From Hyperoplus lanceolatus (taxonomy: Eukaryota > Chordata > Actinopteri > Uranoscopiformes > Ammodytidae): 64,000 nucleotides of DNA. The notes beneath the pieces were generated by a model, which was not told where the DNA came from, searched no databases, and worked only from the letters and a program-made list of their open reading frames with translations. Below, piece after piece: positions 17,381-28,300 of this stretch. The position numbers were made by a program, and so were the translations under genes. Positions within the stretch are counted from its first letter, which is position 1. Each line of letters starts with the position of its first letter. The stretch is taken from NCBI GenBank assembly GCA_026929865.2, contig CM049404.1, forward strand, positions 11,020,501-11,084,500, in the 5' to 3' direction.

Positions 17381-18039
17381 ATATTCCTAGCTTTGTAAAT
17401 AAATGTACAAAAATTTACATATTTGTAATGACATGCCATGTTTTATTCTCCTCTGTGTACAGTTTTTAATATTTAAATTAGCTGATTTTAACTTGCTTGG
17501 CATGTTGAGTTTAACCATGTTTGAAGTCTATAAAAGACTTGATGCTGAATGAGTCAACTTTCAGCAGACATCTTCTGTTTTTATGCTAAATAAAGTAGCG
17601 ATTTTCTTCTTGAAACTCTTGCCTCCTGAAGTCCATTTGTAACTGAATTTGCCACTATACATGTGAATGTAAAATATAAAAAACACTGTTGCTATCAAAA
17701 CAATTTGCTCAAAAAACATAGCTAGTATAATAAAGTAAACATAAAAAACATAGGGTGAGGACAGTATTTGCAATTACAAATATATTAACATATCAAGCCA
17801 ATACATTTGACCAATACATGATACCATTCAAATGTAGAGCCTTAGCATTGATTTGTGAATTCATGTGATTTCAATCACAGGGAACCCCTGCTTGGATTTG
17901 ACAACAATATTATCTATTAACATGTGTCAGAAATAGGAGATAAATGCGATGGACCTTAGGTATCCCAGGTTAAGCAGTGTCCCACATTAGGGCAATTCAC
18001 CATACGGTTATGAACCACAACTTTGCACCCCCAAACGGG

Positions 18040-18172
18040 ACTAGCTGTCCCTGTCCCAGGGGGAAGCTAGAAGTCCCGCGGGGCAAGCTAGAAATCCCCC
18101 GGGGCAAGCTAGCTGTCCCGCGGGGAAGCTAGAAATCCCGTGGGACAGCTGGGCAAGCTAGCAGTCGGACGT
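18040..18172. repeat. 21-bp minisatellite
   Basis: Four to five tandem units of about 21 bases, each close to GGGGCAAGCTAGAAATCCCCC, with variants CTAGAAGTCCCGC and CTAGCTGTCCCGC. The right end drifts into GGGACAGCTGGGCAAGCTAG. A weaker copy precedes it (GGGACTAGCTGTCCC). Each unit is itself partly palindromic (GGG...CCC around AGCTAG). It sits inside the inner Harbinger element. Confidence 0.85.
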
Positions 18173-18930
18173 TTACGGAGCTATGTAGGATTTGACAGGT
18201 TGGAGAATTAAATTATCATCTAATAAAAACTTCAAAACAACATACCGGTATTCTGAAACAAAAATAGTATTTATAAAATAGTAATGATTATGCTTACAGT
18301 TGTGGGTTTCTCCACCTTGTCCGCCTCTGCCGACTGCCTCCTTGCTCTGCTACTACGCTGCGAAATGCATTCTGGGATATCTAAAGGCCCCAAGTCCGCA
18401 CAAGTCACCACCGATGCATCCTCGATAGAATGGCCAGTTGAAGAACACATCAGGAACACTTCCGGGTACTTGACTTGATGCGAACTTTGAATTGGAACAG
18501 TACTTGGGCTACGGTTGATGACGTTTTACGAGAACGCAAGAACACAAGTACAGAAAAGAACGCGAATTGAGAAACGGCTTCAGAGTCGTCGCAGGTGTGT
18601 CGCACGCGTCGCAAGCCCTTCTCAATTTAGTCTCCGCGAGTCAGAAAGTGCGAGAAGTGTGAGACAACTTTGCGAGGGTTTGGCGACATATGAAACTAAA
18701 TTGCGACTGATTTGAGACAAAAAGGAGACTGACATTCCGTTCGTGCGACACTCGCCAGACGTTCGTGAGACATAAATGCGACCTTCCGGCAAAGACATTC
18801 GCAAACGTGTCGTGAGGAACCAACTCAGTGAGACTGCAAGTGAAAATTGTCGCAAATTGGCACATTTTGTCGCAATTTTGTGTCTCCAACTGGTCGCAAA
18901 CAGTCGCAGCCCAGTGAGATAGGGGCTTTA

Positions 18931-20167
18931 TTATCCAGACTGAGGAATATAATGTAAACTTCAATTTATGACTGCATTACAAAATTTGATATAAGTTGTA
19001 TAAACACTGATTGCTTATAAGATTTAATTACATACAATAGTTAGCATCTTATTCGTATCAATACAATGTTCTGTGAAATATTTAAAGATACATTTGTGTC
19101 TCAATTGACCATCACACAAACATAGTTCGTCCAATCATAGCCTCTGTAACTGAGCATTGGATTTCTCCATATGATGATGCGTAGATAGCTACAGCAAGAG
19201 TGATTGAACCAAAATCGCATTCGAGTGCATTATCAGCTGCAAATGTAAGTAAGACTTTTTAAAATGATCTATTTGCCCTGTTACACAAACCATGCAGATC
19301 TGGGGACTGTCCCTTATTCTGACGGCCTGTGTTTCCGTCAGCTCAAACAATAGTCTGACATATTTCCACCGTGGTGAAGTCAGTTTTAAGTTGGATATTT
19401 TAAGTTTTATCTGCAGTAGGCAGCAGGAGGACTTACGTACTTCGACGCAGTGGAAAAATGTCAGACTATTGAGCTGTCAGAACAAGCAGCTACCTTGAGC
19501 AGCCTCCATTGCTAAAGGCATCCCACTAAACCTTGTTTGTAAATGCAGCAGGACAGACACATGACAGCTATTCCATGCTGTTTCCATCAAAAGGACTCAC
19601 AGATGTCCAGCACCTGCAGAGATCAGCCTTCACAACCGTTTACCGGCTCGCTATACACCAAGAGAGCCCCTCAGAGCAGAGCAGCCAGCATGCATCAGTA
19701 TTCACTCAGTTATTCTGTCAGAAAGATGTTGATAAAGGGACATTTTCATCACCTCTCTAGGAGCACTAGGACATCCCCGTGCGCACACACACACACACAC
19801 ACACAAACACACACAAGCACGCACAATGCTGTCCTGCGCAACACTTCACACCCGTTCTCCTTAACACGTCCCATTTCATCTGATAGCTGGTGGCAGGGAA
19901 ATGTGGCAGGAAAATAATTAAAAAGTGTGTTAAGGAGAAAAAAAGGAAAAAGAGGAGTAAAAGAAATGCGGAGGATAAATATTAACAGGTAGTAAGCCGA
20001 GTGACAGAAACATTACACACTGAACATAGACAGGATGGGCAGACTTTGCTGACATACCATTTAAAACTAGCATTGCCTCAGAAATCAACAATGCTTCTGT
20101 GTTAAAGTAGCTACTTCCTTCTGGAAAACCTTACCTGCATTTCCCCCTTTATCCCAAAATACTCTTA
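18931..20167. other. Non-coding stretch with small CA repeat
   Basis: AT-rich sequence without supported genes. Contains a CA array at about 19,784-19,816. Open frames at 19,292-19,498 and 19,533-19,917 have no recognisable motif and are probably chance. Ends at a TTA duplication. Confidence 0.5.
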
Positions 20168-20698
20168 AGGTGCCAACACACTGCACACCGCCGCATGGCG
20201 AGTTTACATAGAAAGTCAATGTATGTTGCGCGCCGAGGCGTGAATGGGCGGCCGGCGGTTCACGCGGCGCCGCAGGAGTTGAAAATATTGAACTTTTTGC
20301 TGCCGGCCGCGCCGCGATAGCCAATCAGCGTTGAGCTCCTCCCGACGTCACTCACTTCGGGACGACGGATGGATGAAAACATAATAGTCACAGTTTGCTC
20401 CCATAAGTTCTGTGAATAGCCTATTTGTCTGTTGCCTGATGTGTACAGCTATCAGTTTTGCTTTATGAACCAAGTTAGCACCGGTTAGCTTGGGTAAAGC
20501 ACCATCAGCACAGCAGACTGGTGCTCTCAGCACCGGTTAGCACCAGTGCCAGCATATCCCCAGAGTAGAGAAGGCTACTCTGGTCGGGCGGCGGCCGGTG
20601 GACACAATATGACCCAATATGATAAACGCGGCGCGGAACCTGCAATTCGCGCGGAACCTGCAAACCGTCGCAACGCGGTGTGCAGTGTGTTGGCACCT
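20168..20698. mobile_element. 531-bp Harbinger-like MITE
   Basis: Inverted ends AGGTGCCAACACACTGCACA then CCGC are identical over 24 bases at both ends. They are flanked on both sides by TTA (20,165-20,167 and 20,699-20,701), a perfect 3-base target duplication typical of PIF/Harbinger. Interior GC-rich near the ends (CGGCCGCCGGCGG, GCGCGG). No transposase is coded. Confidence 0.88.
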
Positions 20699-21291
20699 TT
20701 AGGAATGATGGGTATCTGCCTTCTATTTGAAGTATAGCAGTATCATGAAACATGCCCATGGGAAACCTTGCTACTCATTAATCAAGAATATGTGGATCCT
20801 GATGGTAGAATTACTAGCAGGAGCAGTCTTCCTCAGGCAGTAGCGCTTCCATTAGCAGCTAACATCTACTTCTAAACCTTCTTTGAACAATGGTCTTAAA
20901 AGCATCTATGAGAATGGAACAATTTACAGAGGATGTGATGAAATCTGATTGGTTAAAGAGTGACAACCTTCAGTCAGCTTTTTGAATTGGTGAGTTTATG
21001 TAATGAAATTAATTAGCTGCCAAGACTTATACATCTCAGACTCAATGTCTTGCCTTTAGGTCCTCTGTCACATATCAGATCCTACAGTCACTCCTTCCTT
21101 TGCGCTGAAGAAGTTGAAGGAAAAATCTCCTATCCTCCTGCCCAGGGGCTCTGTAATTTACCACCTGTTTTGTACATGTTCTATGAACAATACATGTAAC
21201 TTTCCATCATTCTCTCTTTCGCCTTGTTTTCGAGGGGGAATTAGTCATCTTGAAAAACTGCAGCCGTCTAAACGTGGATACCTTTACTGTT

Positions 21292-21293
<2 letters not shown>

Positions 21294-21368
<75 letters not shown>
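21294..21368. repeat. (TA)n microsatellite
   Basis: About 37 uninterrupted TA units. It is followed within 12 bases by a 13-bp hairpin (21,380-21,392 AACCTTATTTGTT against 21,403-21,415). Confidence 0.98.
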
Positions 21369-21370
<2 letters not shown>

Positions 21371-22939
21371 CATGACAGTAACCTTATTTGTTTATATACA
21401 TGAACAAATAAGGTTGCCTGCATCAGCATTTTTCTGTTCTAAATAATGTTAGTACAAGTGTGAGCAGACAGTATAGAATGCTTGCACAAGGGTGTATCAG
21501 CTTTATCAGAGTTTTCTTTTGTCTACTTCAGCAGATTCCTTTGGTGCATTTTCAAGATGTGAGGGGACAGATTTTTTTATTCTTGAAAGGAGACTGTACA
21601 GGTCAGGCTCCTGTAGTACCTGGTCTGATTAGCTCAACAAATTAGCAGCATAAATTAATCATCATTGCATCAGTGTCAGTACAGCTGGTCACGGTCCATG
21701 GCACTGCAGAAGAAGATGGGGGGTGGGGTCAGTCCATGAGTAATTGCAAAGGCAGCCAGGGTCAGTGCAATCATCAAGTTGGACTACTATACAGTCTTGC
21801 ACATTTTCTTAAGCTAGACTTACCCCAAAACCTATTAATACAATAAAGGTCTCAAAATTAAAGCCATCCACAGCAAATTCACTCGCAGAGAAATATAAAA
21901 GATGCTGTGATGGTATCATAACCAGCCTCTATTGCCCTGTTCCAGTCCCACTACCAAGTGAATAGTTTGCTCATGACCTTAAAAATAACCTTCTAAGGCT
22001 CGTCTACTGCTGGCGTCACCAGGCCATTACCCCTGCCCTGCCCATCACCTACAGTTTCCTCTGCCATCAAGAATCAGTGACTTATACATGCCACTGCTCT
22101 AAATAAAAATAAAAGTAACTACGATTGTGGCTTGACTGTCACCCTCTCTTATGCAGTACCACATGAGATGGAAAAAGGGAACGTGGCACAAACAGGACTT
22201 TGCACCATGTCCAATCCCCACATCTGACTTTATCTGTTTTCAAAAGGATTGTTTCTAGCATTGAAGACAGAAGAGGGCTGTGCAGACAATAAAAAGGGAT
22301 CTCGAGGTTGAGCCCATTGCAGCAGCACAATACAGTATAAACAGGTAACTGCCGATCACACCTTGTAGCTTCATCATGAATCTTCATGCCCCCCATTCAG
22401 GTGCTTCACCTGATCGTAAGGAGGTTGACAGCGCTGGGCTTCTACAGGGCCCTCTGGAGAAAAAGTGTCCAGATGCTGACAGTTTGGTGGAATGCTGTTC
22501 TCATTCTGTACTTTTGCCCTTAAACCCAACCATGACTACTAATACCAGGTAATGGGACAGATGGGCATCACAGGGAGGATGTGGTGTGATTTCTTTGTCC
22601 ATTTCACCAACGACTAACCCCTGGAGCAGACCCACAATGATGAGAGTCCATGCAAACTAAGCTGGATATATTTGTTTTTCAAGTAGTTTCTGCCTGCCCT
22701 GCATTCCATACATAAACATACCGAGCATCCTTCAGGGATGAAACAAACACTGCTAATGGTCATGGTTTTCTTTTCTGTAATATTAAAATAGATTTAAGAG
22801 TTTATAGTTCAAATTAAGTCTATAGCTGACAGTTTGTAGAAGGATAAGTAATTCAAAGTGGAGTAATTTGAAGTGGACTTGAATATTGCTTTTATTTGAG
22901 AATTACACCTGAAACAGCTGAAAGTTGACATCTTTATGA

Positions 22940-23224
22940 GCAGTTGGCCTCCGCAAGCCACCTGCCCACTACGGACATGGAGTTGAACTGCTTCATCTCT
23001 TGACCCCCAAGCTGAAGAAGAGCAGACTTGTCAGTGTGGTGAGACTGACTTTGCTCCTCAAGTCCAACTTGATACACGTTATAATACTAAAGCCCGTCTT
23101 GATAGTTGTTGTGGACAGAGGAATGACACAGATGAGATCCATGCAGGAGGTTGATGAAGTATTTTTGTTAAACATTATCCACAACACGGTCCTGGCAGGC
23201 GTTCTTTTGAAGGCCTTGAGGTAG
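22940..23224 (+). other. Unidentified 94-codon open frame
   Basis: The frame is open from just after a stop at 22,937 to a TAG following KALR. It reads PPAHYGHGVELLHLLTPKLK near its start, then a hydrophobic Leu/Ile/Val-rich middle, VDRGMTQMRSM and a Leu-rich end. There is no ATG at the start and no clear splice signal. The opposite strand is also open over 22,993-23,274, so coding is not established. I do not recognise the product. It may be a remnant of a retroelement or a gene relic. Confidence 0.2.
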
Positions 23225-23559
23225 CGAATTGAAAATGACCTTTTTACTATAGGCCACTCTATGTGCCAAAACATTTTCTATTCAAAGCCAATGCAGTCGA
23301 CCACCTCAGCAAAGTGACTGTGATTATTGGGTCACTTCCATAGCAGGTCAGCTCCTGATAAATAGAAGGCCACTTCTTCCCTTTCTGATCCTGACGGTGA
23401 AGCTATTACCCCATTGACGCTAACAGGATCTCTACACAGACATGACAATTTGACAAATTGTAATGCTTGTGTTAAATTAACCATATTGATATGCACTTGA
23501 TTTGGCTAATGTCAGATGACCGTTATCTCAGGGTGTGTTTAATTGTTCTTCAAGTCTTA

Positions 23560-24189
23560 CGGCCTCTGCACACATCCTGCGTCTACCTCTGGAGCGCGTC
23601 GCCTTACCTTACTGCTGCGTCTCTCTGACTTTTCTCGGACACACATGGAACGTCTCAGCAGCTGCTGCTGCTGCAGCGCTGCTTCTAAAAGCCCTATCTT
23701 TCTACATAGAGTTTTCATAGATAATTCCCATTAAAAATTAAGTTATTTTGTGTCATGTATGATGCATATGATTTATATTGAGTCTGATACTGAGTCTGGA
23801 CAGTAATCCATGCGCCCCATTGCCTTTTTTTTTTTTTTTTTTTACACGACATTTCGCTTGTTGGAAGTTTTATTTTGAAAGGGACACAACAGGAAATGGT
23901 GAAACTACAGCGAAAGCTGCCGGTATGAAGTCAATATGACTCTCAGCAGAGTATTTCTCTATCAGTTAAAGCAGAGAGACCCGAGAGAGACGCGCGGCTC
24001 TCAGAAAGAAATAGGCGAGCCTCCTGAGGTAAAGGGGAGCGTCGCTGCTGACGTGCCTCCAACGCGCATCAGCAGTGCGTCTGAGGTTGGATGTGTGCCC
24101 GCTCTAGGTTGATTACACGGTCAGTGACAAAAAGTCAGACGCAGACGCGAGGTAGACGCGCAGAAGAGGTAGGATGTGTGTGGAGGCCG
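23560..24189. mobile_element. 630-bp Harbinger-like MITE
   Basis: Left end CGGCCTCTGCACACATCCTG and right end whose complement is CGGCCTCCACACACATCCTA, continuing with matching GCGTCTACCTC words, form inverted repeats of about 45 bases with mismatches. TTA flanks both ends (23,557-23,559 and 24,190-24,192). Interior includes a T-run (23,825-23,843), GCTGCTGCTGCTGCAG words and several ACGCG words. No coding capacity. Confidence 0.85.
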
Positions 24190-24192
24190 TTA

Positions 24193-25163
24193 GGCTACTA
24201 TGCAAAAAAATATGGCACACTGCGTTTTTTTAGATGGTTCAAAACCGGTGAGCAATCGTACTAGACAGGTCTTTGAAATGTTTTAGATTTAGATTTTGTC
24301 ATCAGAAAATGTAAACAAATGGGGAAGTCAAATCCTGGACTCACAGTCCAAAAACATGTTAAACATTCAGTACTGAGGGAGCGTGGGGTGAGACAGGTGT
24401 GAGTGGAGTATAAGTACAGTGTCAGGCTGCTATTAGCTAATATTAAGGTGACATTGTCCCTGGCAAGCTGTCCCAAAGACCTCTACCCACCAACCAGCCA
24501 CTGCTGTCCCAGCTGCTTTCCCCTTTAAACTTCCTGGCTGTGTCCCTGCATGGCTCCAGAGTTTGGGTCTTTCTTTAGCCCTGGCTGTTCAGTGAGCTGT
24601 ATTGGCAGTCTGTCTTCAGCCCGGCTATTCAAGGATGCATCGGCAGGGAACTTTACTGTTCCAGCACCGTGAAGGCCTGACAACAGCAGACTATGCCAGC
24701 TGTTGCCACCTTTATATACAGCAATATGTCATCTCTCTCCTCCGCTCGTCTCATCTGTCTCTCCCCTCTCCACCGGCGCTCTCCGTCTCTGTCATACCTT
24801 GCTTACTTCTGTCTCTTTAGGTTGTCCACATTAATCTGTCTGTTTATCCATCTGTCTGCCTCATTCTCCTCTCTTTCTCTTTTTCTCTCTCATGCTTGCT
24901 CTTTCTTTCTTGTTGTCTGTTATCTTTCCTCTCTGACTGTCAGTCTGACTCCCTGACCTTTGCTCTTTTCTTTCTCCCTCCCTTGCTGATTGTGGCCTCC
25001 CCATTGAAACAGGGCAGTGTTTCTGTACCCCACCCCCTCCCCCCACAGCAGCCTGCACACACCTAGAGTATTAAACGGGAGCCAGGAGATGAATGTACAG
25101 CACTCTAGATTAATGAAGTGATTTTCAAGACAGTCCATATTACTGACAGACTCCCCAAATCAC

Positions 25164-25167
<4 letters not shown>
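24193..25167. other. Non-coding stretch with a long pyrimidine tract
   Basis: 24,735-24,985 is strongly C/T-rich on the plus strand (TCTCTC, CTTTCT words), the mirror of the purine tracts elsewhere. No gene supported. Leu/Ser-rich frames follow from the composition. Confidence 0.55.

Positions 25168-25258
<91 letters not shown>
25168..25258. repeat. (CA)n microsatellite
   Basis: About 45 units without interruption. A second short CA array is at 25,316-25,332. Confidence 0.98.
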
Positions 25259-25261
<3 letters not shown>

Positions 25262-25332
25262 TGGTTGTGCACGTATGCAAAAGCACATTCATGCTCTGGA
25301 CTGGTAAATGTAATAACACACACACACACACA

Positions 25333-28300
25333 GTCTCCGGCTGCTTGGCGATGAAGAATAGACCTGCATGTTAAGACGGGGCTGGGGGTGGGAATAAAGC
25401 TAGAGGAATATGAGTGATAAGACGTCCACTATAATCATTCTCTATTCATTCAGCCTCCCTGCCTCATCCCTCTCACCTCTCCATCTCCCCCTCAGCTCAT
25501 CTCCTGTGTTCCATTTCAGTGGGGGTTTCAAACTAAGTTTCTCAGGGGGGAAGAGTTTCCCTCCAAGTTTCCCTCCGGCTGCTTATGGTGACTGCAGTGC
25601 AGATTCTACATTAATAGCTAATGTAACAGAAAAACAAGACAGTGTTGTTATCCATTTATACATTTTTTGGTTATGGCCACCGACCATGTCACGTTTATTT
25701 TCATCCTATTATTTATTGGGTGTTATGGAGGAGTTGGCAACATCACACGGCTAATAGCTTTGGATTCTAATTTTACAATAATTTGAGGACGGTTTCAAAT
25801 CTTCTTGGACTCAGGCCTGGGCCCTGGCCTGAAGCCAGATGTGTAATTGCTCAGTGTTCCCCCTCTAAAAGCTGGTCTGTCAGTGATAATAACTCCTCAG
25901 AAGATGATTGTGTTTCCAAATGACATATTCTGTATTAAAATTATTTTGGCGGTTTAAAAAAAAAGATATGAAAGATTTCAAGTTTGAGCCCTTTGCAGAA
26001 ATACAGGTGCCATTTCTAAAACTAACTTAAATATACTCTTTAACCTTTCTTTGGTTGTGTATTTCATGACTTCCTTTGCATACAGTTTCATCAGTGTAAC
26101 GTTAATGTTGCTTTTTAAGTGAATGTAAGCACTGATTTCAAATGTCTGCTACGTGTGCTACGTTACAACAGCAACGTATCATTAATGAATGGACTTTCTT
26201 AAGGAATCCAATTGATTACAAGTGATTTGTGGTAAATGGGGTGAAACGTGCCAAACAACTGGTGTTGTTCTGTGTTGTATCATTGACAGCAAGAAAGTCA
26301 CTCACTTAAACTAAGTTACTGATACATTTGTGTAAGAGTTAAATAATCAGCTTACGTAGCAACACATTCACAGCAGACCTAGTTTAACAGGCCACTAAAA
26401 TAATGAGGGACTATGCTTGTTTTACAAGTTCAAATGTGTTCAAATGATTATGCTTTGCATTTATGCAGTGGTTGATGCTTCTTCTAAGCAGTAGACAAGA
26501 AAACAATTACACAACAGCTCAGCATATCTGTCTCCTTAGCTGCTAAATGCTCCAACATGCTCAGTAGGTAGTCTCCAACTGTGCTTGTTAGCTGTTTGCT
26601 GCTGAGCGGGTAGCGTACAGTGACTTCTTACAGCTTGTTCTCTCAACACAATGCTAAGAGGGCCGTGAGAGTGAACAAGAACAAATAGATGATTCTCTTG
26701 AAGTTCATCCCCCCGTACACCGTCACAGTCATTAGTTGCTTTAGAAATATGAAGCCACACTGAAACAAGGAGCCCCTCACAATCTTTCATGAGCCTATCA
26801 AATCAATCAGACAGATATTTTAAAAGGGAGATGAGAGTTTTTGTTGTTTGTGACAAGTGCTTGAATAGTATGTACAGGTTCAAAGGTGAAATACACGGTG
26901 TCCAGAGAACACTTGTTTATATTTATAGTAACCGCGCCAATATTTGACGCTAAGAGCGAGGGCTCCATCTGTCAAGCAGATCTGAGTCAGCAATTGCCAA
27001 AGCCATTTTCGGAACCTCGGCTATGTTTAAAACACCAGACTTTTTTTTCAGTGCACACAAACTACAGACAGGTAGCGGATGGTTAGTAGACATTTGCGGA
27101 TTTTGACAAAAAGTGCTCTGGATTACAATGAAACAGTATTTCTTTTAAATACCAGGACCTCCAGTATGTGTGTCCATGGGACTGTGTGGTAAGTGTCTGC
27201 CATGTACCAGTACAGATATAGAGTTGAATGTGGCCATGGTTCACACTGATGGGTATCTGCATGTGTAGAACAGACACACATAGAGATGGATGAGTCATGC
27301 TAAGGAGCTCAGGTATTGTGATGTGACTTATTTGTGCTGACATTGGGCCATGGCCATAATGGCAGCAAGTGACCCCGACTCCGACATATGCTCCATGCAA
27401 ATGAACATCTCTCTCTCTGTGTCAGCTATCCATCTCTGTCAATCCCTGTGCTGGCCGGCCGGCCTGTCTATTTATGCTCTCTGCCTGTCACCTATCTATC
27501 TCTGTCTTTATCACTCTCTCTCCGACTGTCTCCTAATCTCTCTCTCTCTATTTCTTGCTCACTCTCACTCTGCTCACTCTCTCACTGTCTGTTTTTGAAG
27601 TCTTCCATATCTTTACCCAAGTCTTCGTCAAAGTCAAGGTTTTTTCACTCTCATTTGGTTTCAGCCCTCATCAGTTGAGTTTCATTGATGTTTTCCTGGA
27701 CGCCCTCTGTTTCTCACCAAGGTCTTTCCTCCTCCACCTCCCTCGCTCTCGCTCTCCCTCTTTTGCTCTCTCGCTCTCGCTGAGCCAAACACTCTGTCTT
27801 CGCAGTCACTCTGAATCTGCACAGAAATCAGGAACAATTTGTAAACAAAAGCTTATATTGGAAACATAAAAAGCACTTAAATGAAACAGGTTTTTCATTT
27901 ATTCCCAACACGCACGGACCGGAAAATATATGAAGCATTTTATTTTTGCCCACAATAATTGAAGAGCAGAATGCACTGCATTTCTACATCATGTTGTGAT
28001 TATATTTTAGATGAACTCAGCTCAGTGAGGTAATACACTGAGGAAATACATTGGAGTCTGGTGGGAGTGGCAGCGGCTACTGTGGCTTCCACGTTCTGAA
28101 TGCAGCTGACCCAGCTGGTCATTAGAAATATAATAATATATATACAAGATACATATAAGACTTAAGATAAATATGTGTATGTGAAATATGTGCATATATG
28201 ATGTTGGTTTGTGACTTTTTCCATAAAGAATGTAGTGTCTTATATGTGCGATGCATGCATTTTTACGCAGGATTACCTGAATGCTGATGTGTGCATGTGC

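Larger units (their letters stand above)
15066..18579 (+). mobile_element. Inner 3.5-kb Harbinger element with transposase remnant
   Basis: Terminal inverted repeats AGCCGTTTCTCAATTC (15,066-15,081) and its exact complement (18,564-18,579) are each flanked by TCA (15,063-15,065; 18,580-18,582), a 3-base target duplication. It is inserted in the outer MITE. Subterminal sequence at the left holds a 14-bp hairpin (GGACTTGGAAGTTC 15,106-15,119 against 15,135-15,148) around an AAGTTCGAACTT palindrome. The interior carries a decayed HARBI1-like transposase at about 16,640-17,380. I see no second Myb/SANT-type gene. A TCA rather than TWA duplication is slightly unusual for the superfamily. The right third includes a 21-bp minisatellite. 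Confidence 0.8.
14870..18927. mobile_element. Outer Harbinger-like MITE, split by later insertions
   Basis: The left end AGCCCCTATCTCACTGGGCT and its reverse complement at the right end (18,8xx-18,927) form long inverted repeats that continue into GCGACTGTTTGCGAC and GTTGGAGAC. Both ends abut TTA (14,867-14,869 and 18,928-18,930), the target duplication typical of PIF/Harbinger elements. Removing the inner insertion (15,066-18,579 plus one 3-base copy) leaves about 541 bp, the size of a non-autonomous MITE. The arms are rich in GTCGCA/TGCGAC and GTCTC/GAGAC words. No protein is coded by the MITE itself. Confidence 0.85.
20702..23559. other. Mostly unrecognised stretch with TA microsatellite
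   Basis: A TA microsatellite and hairpin are listed separately. 21,650-22,650 has coding-like base composition in places, but every frame is broken and no domain is recognised; an old retroelement or pseudogene is possible. An open frame of 94 codons without stop is at 22,940-23,224. The stretch ends at the TTA duplication of the next MITE. Confidence 0.45.
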
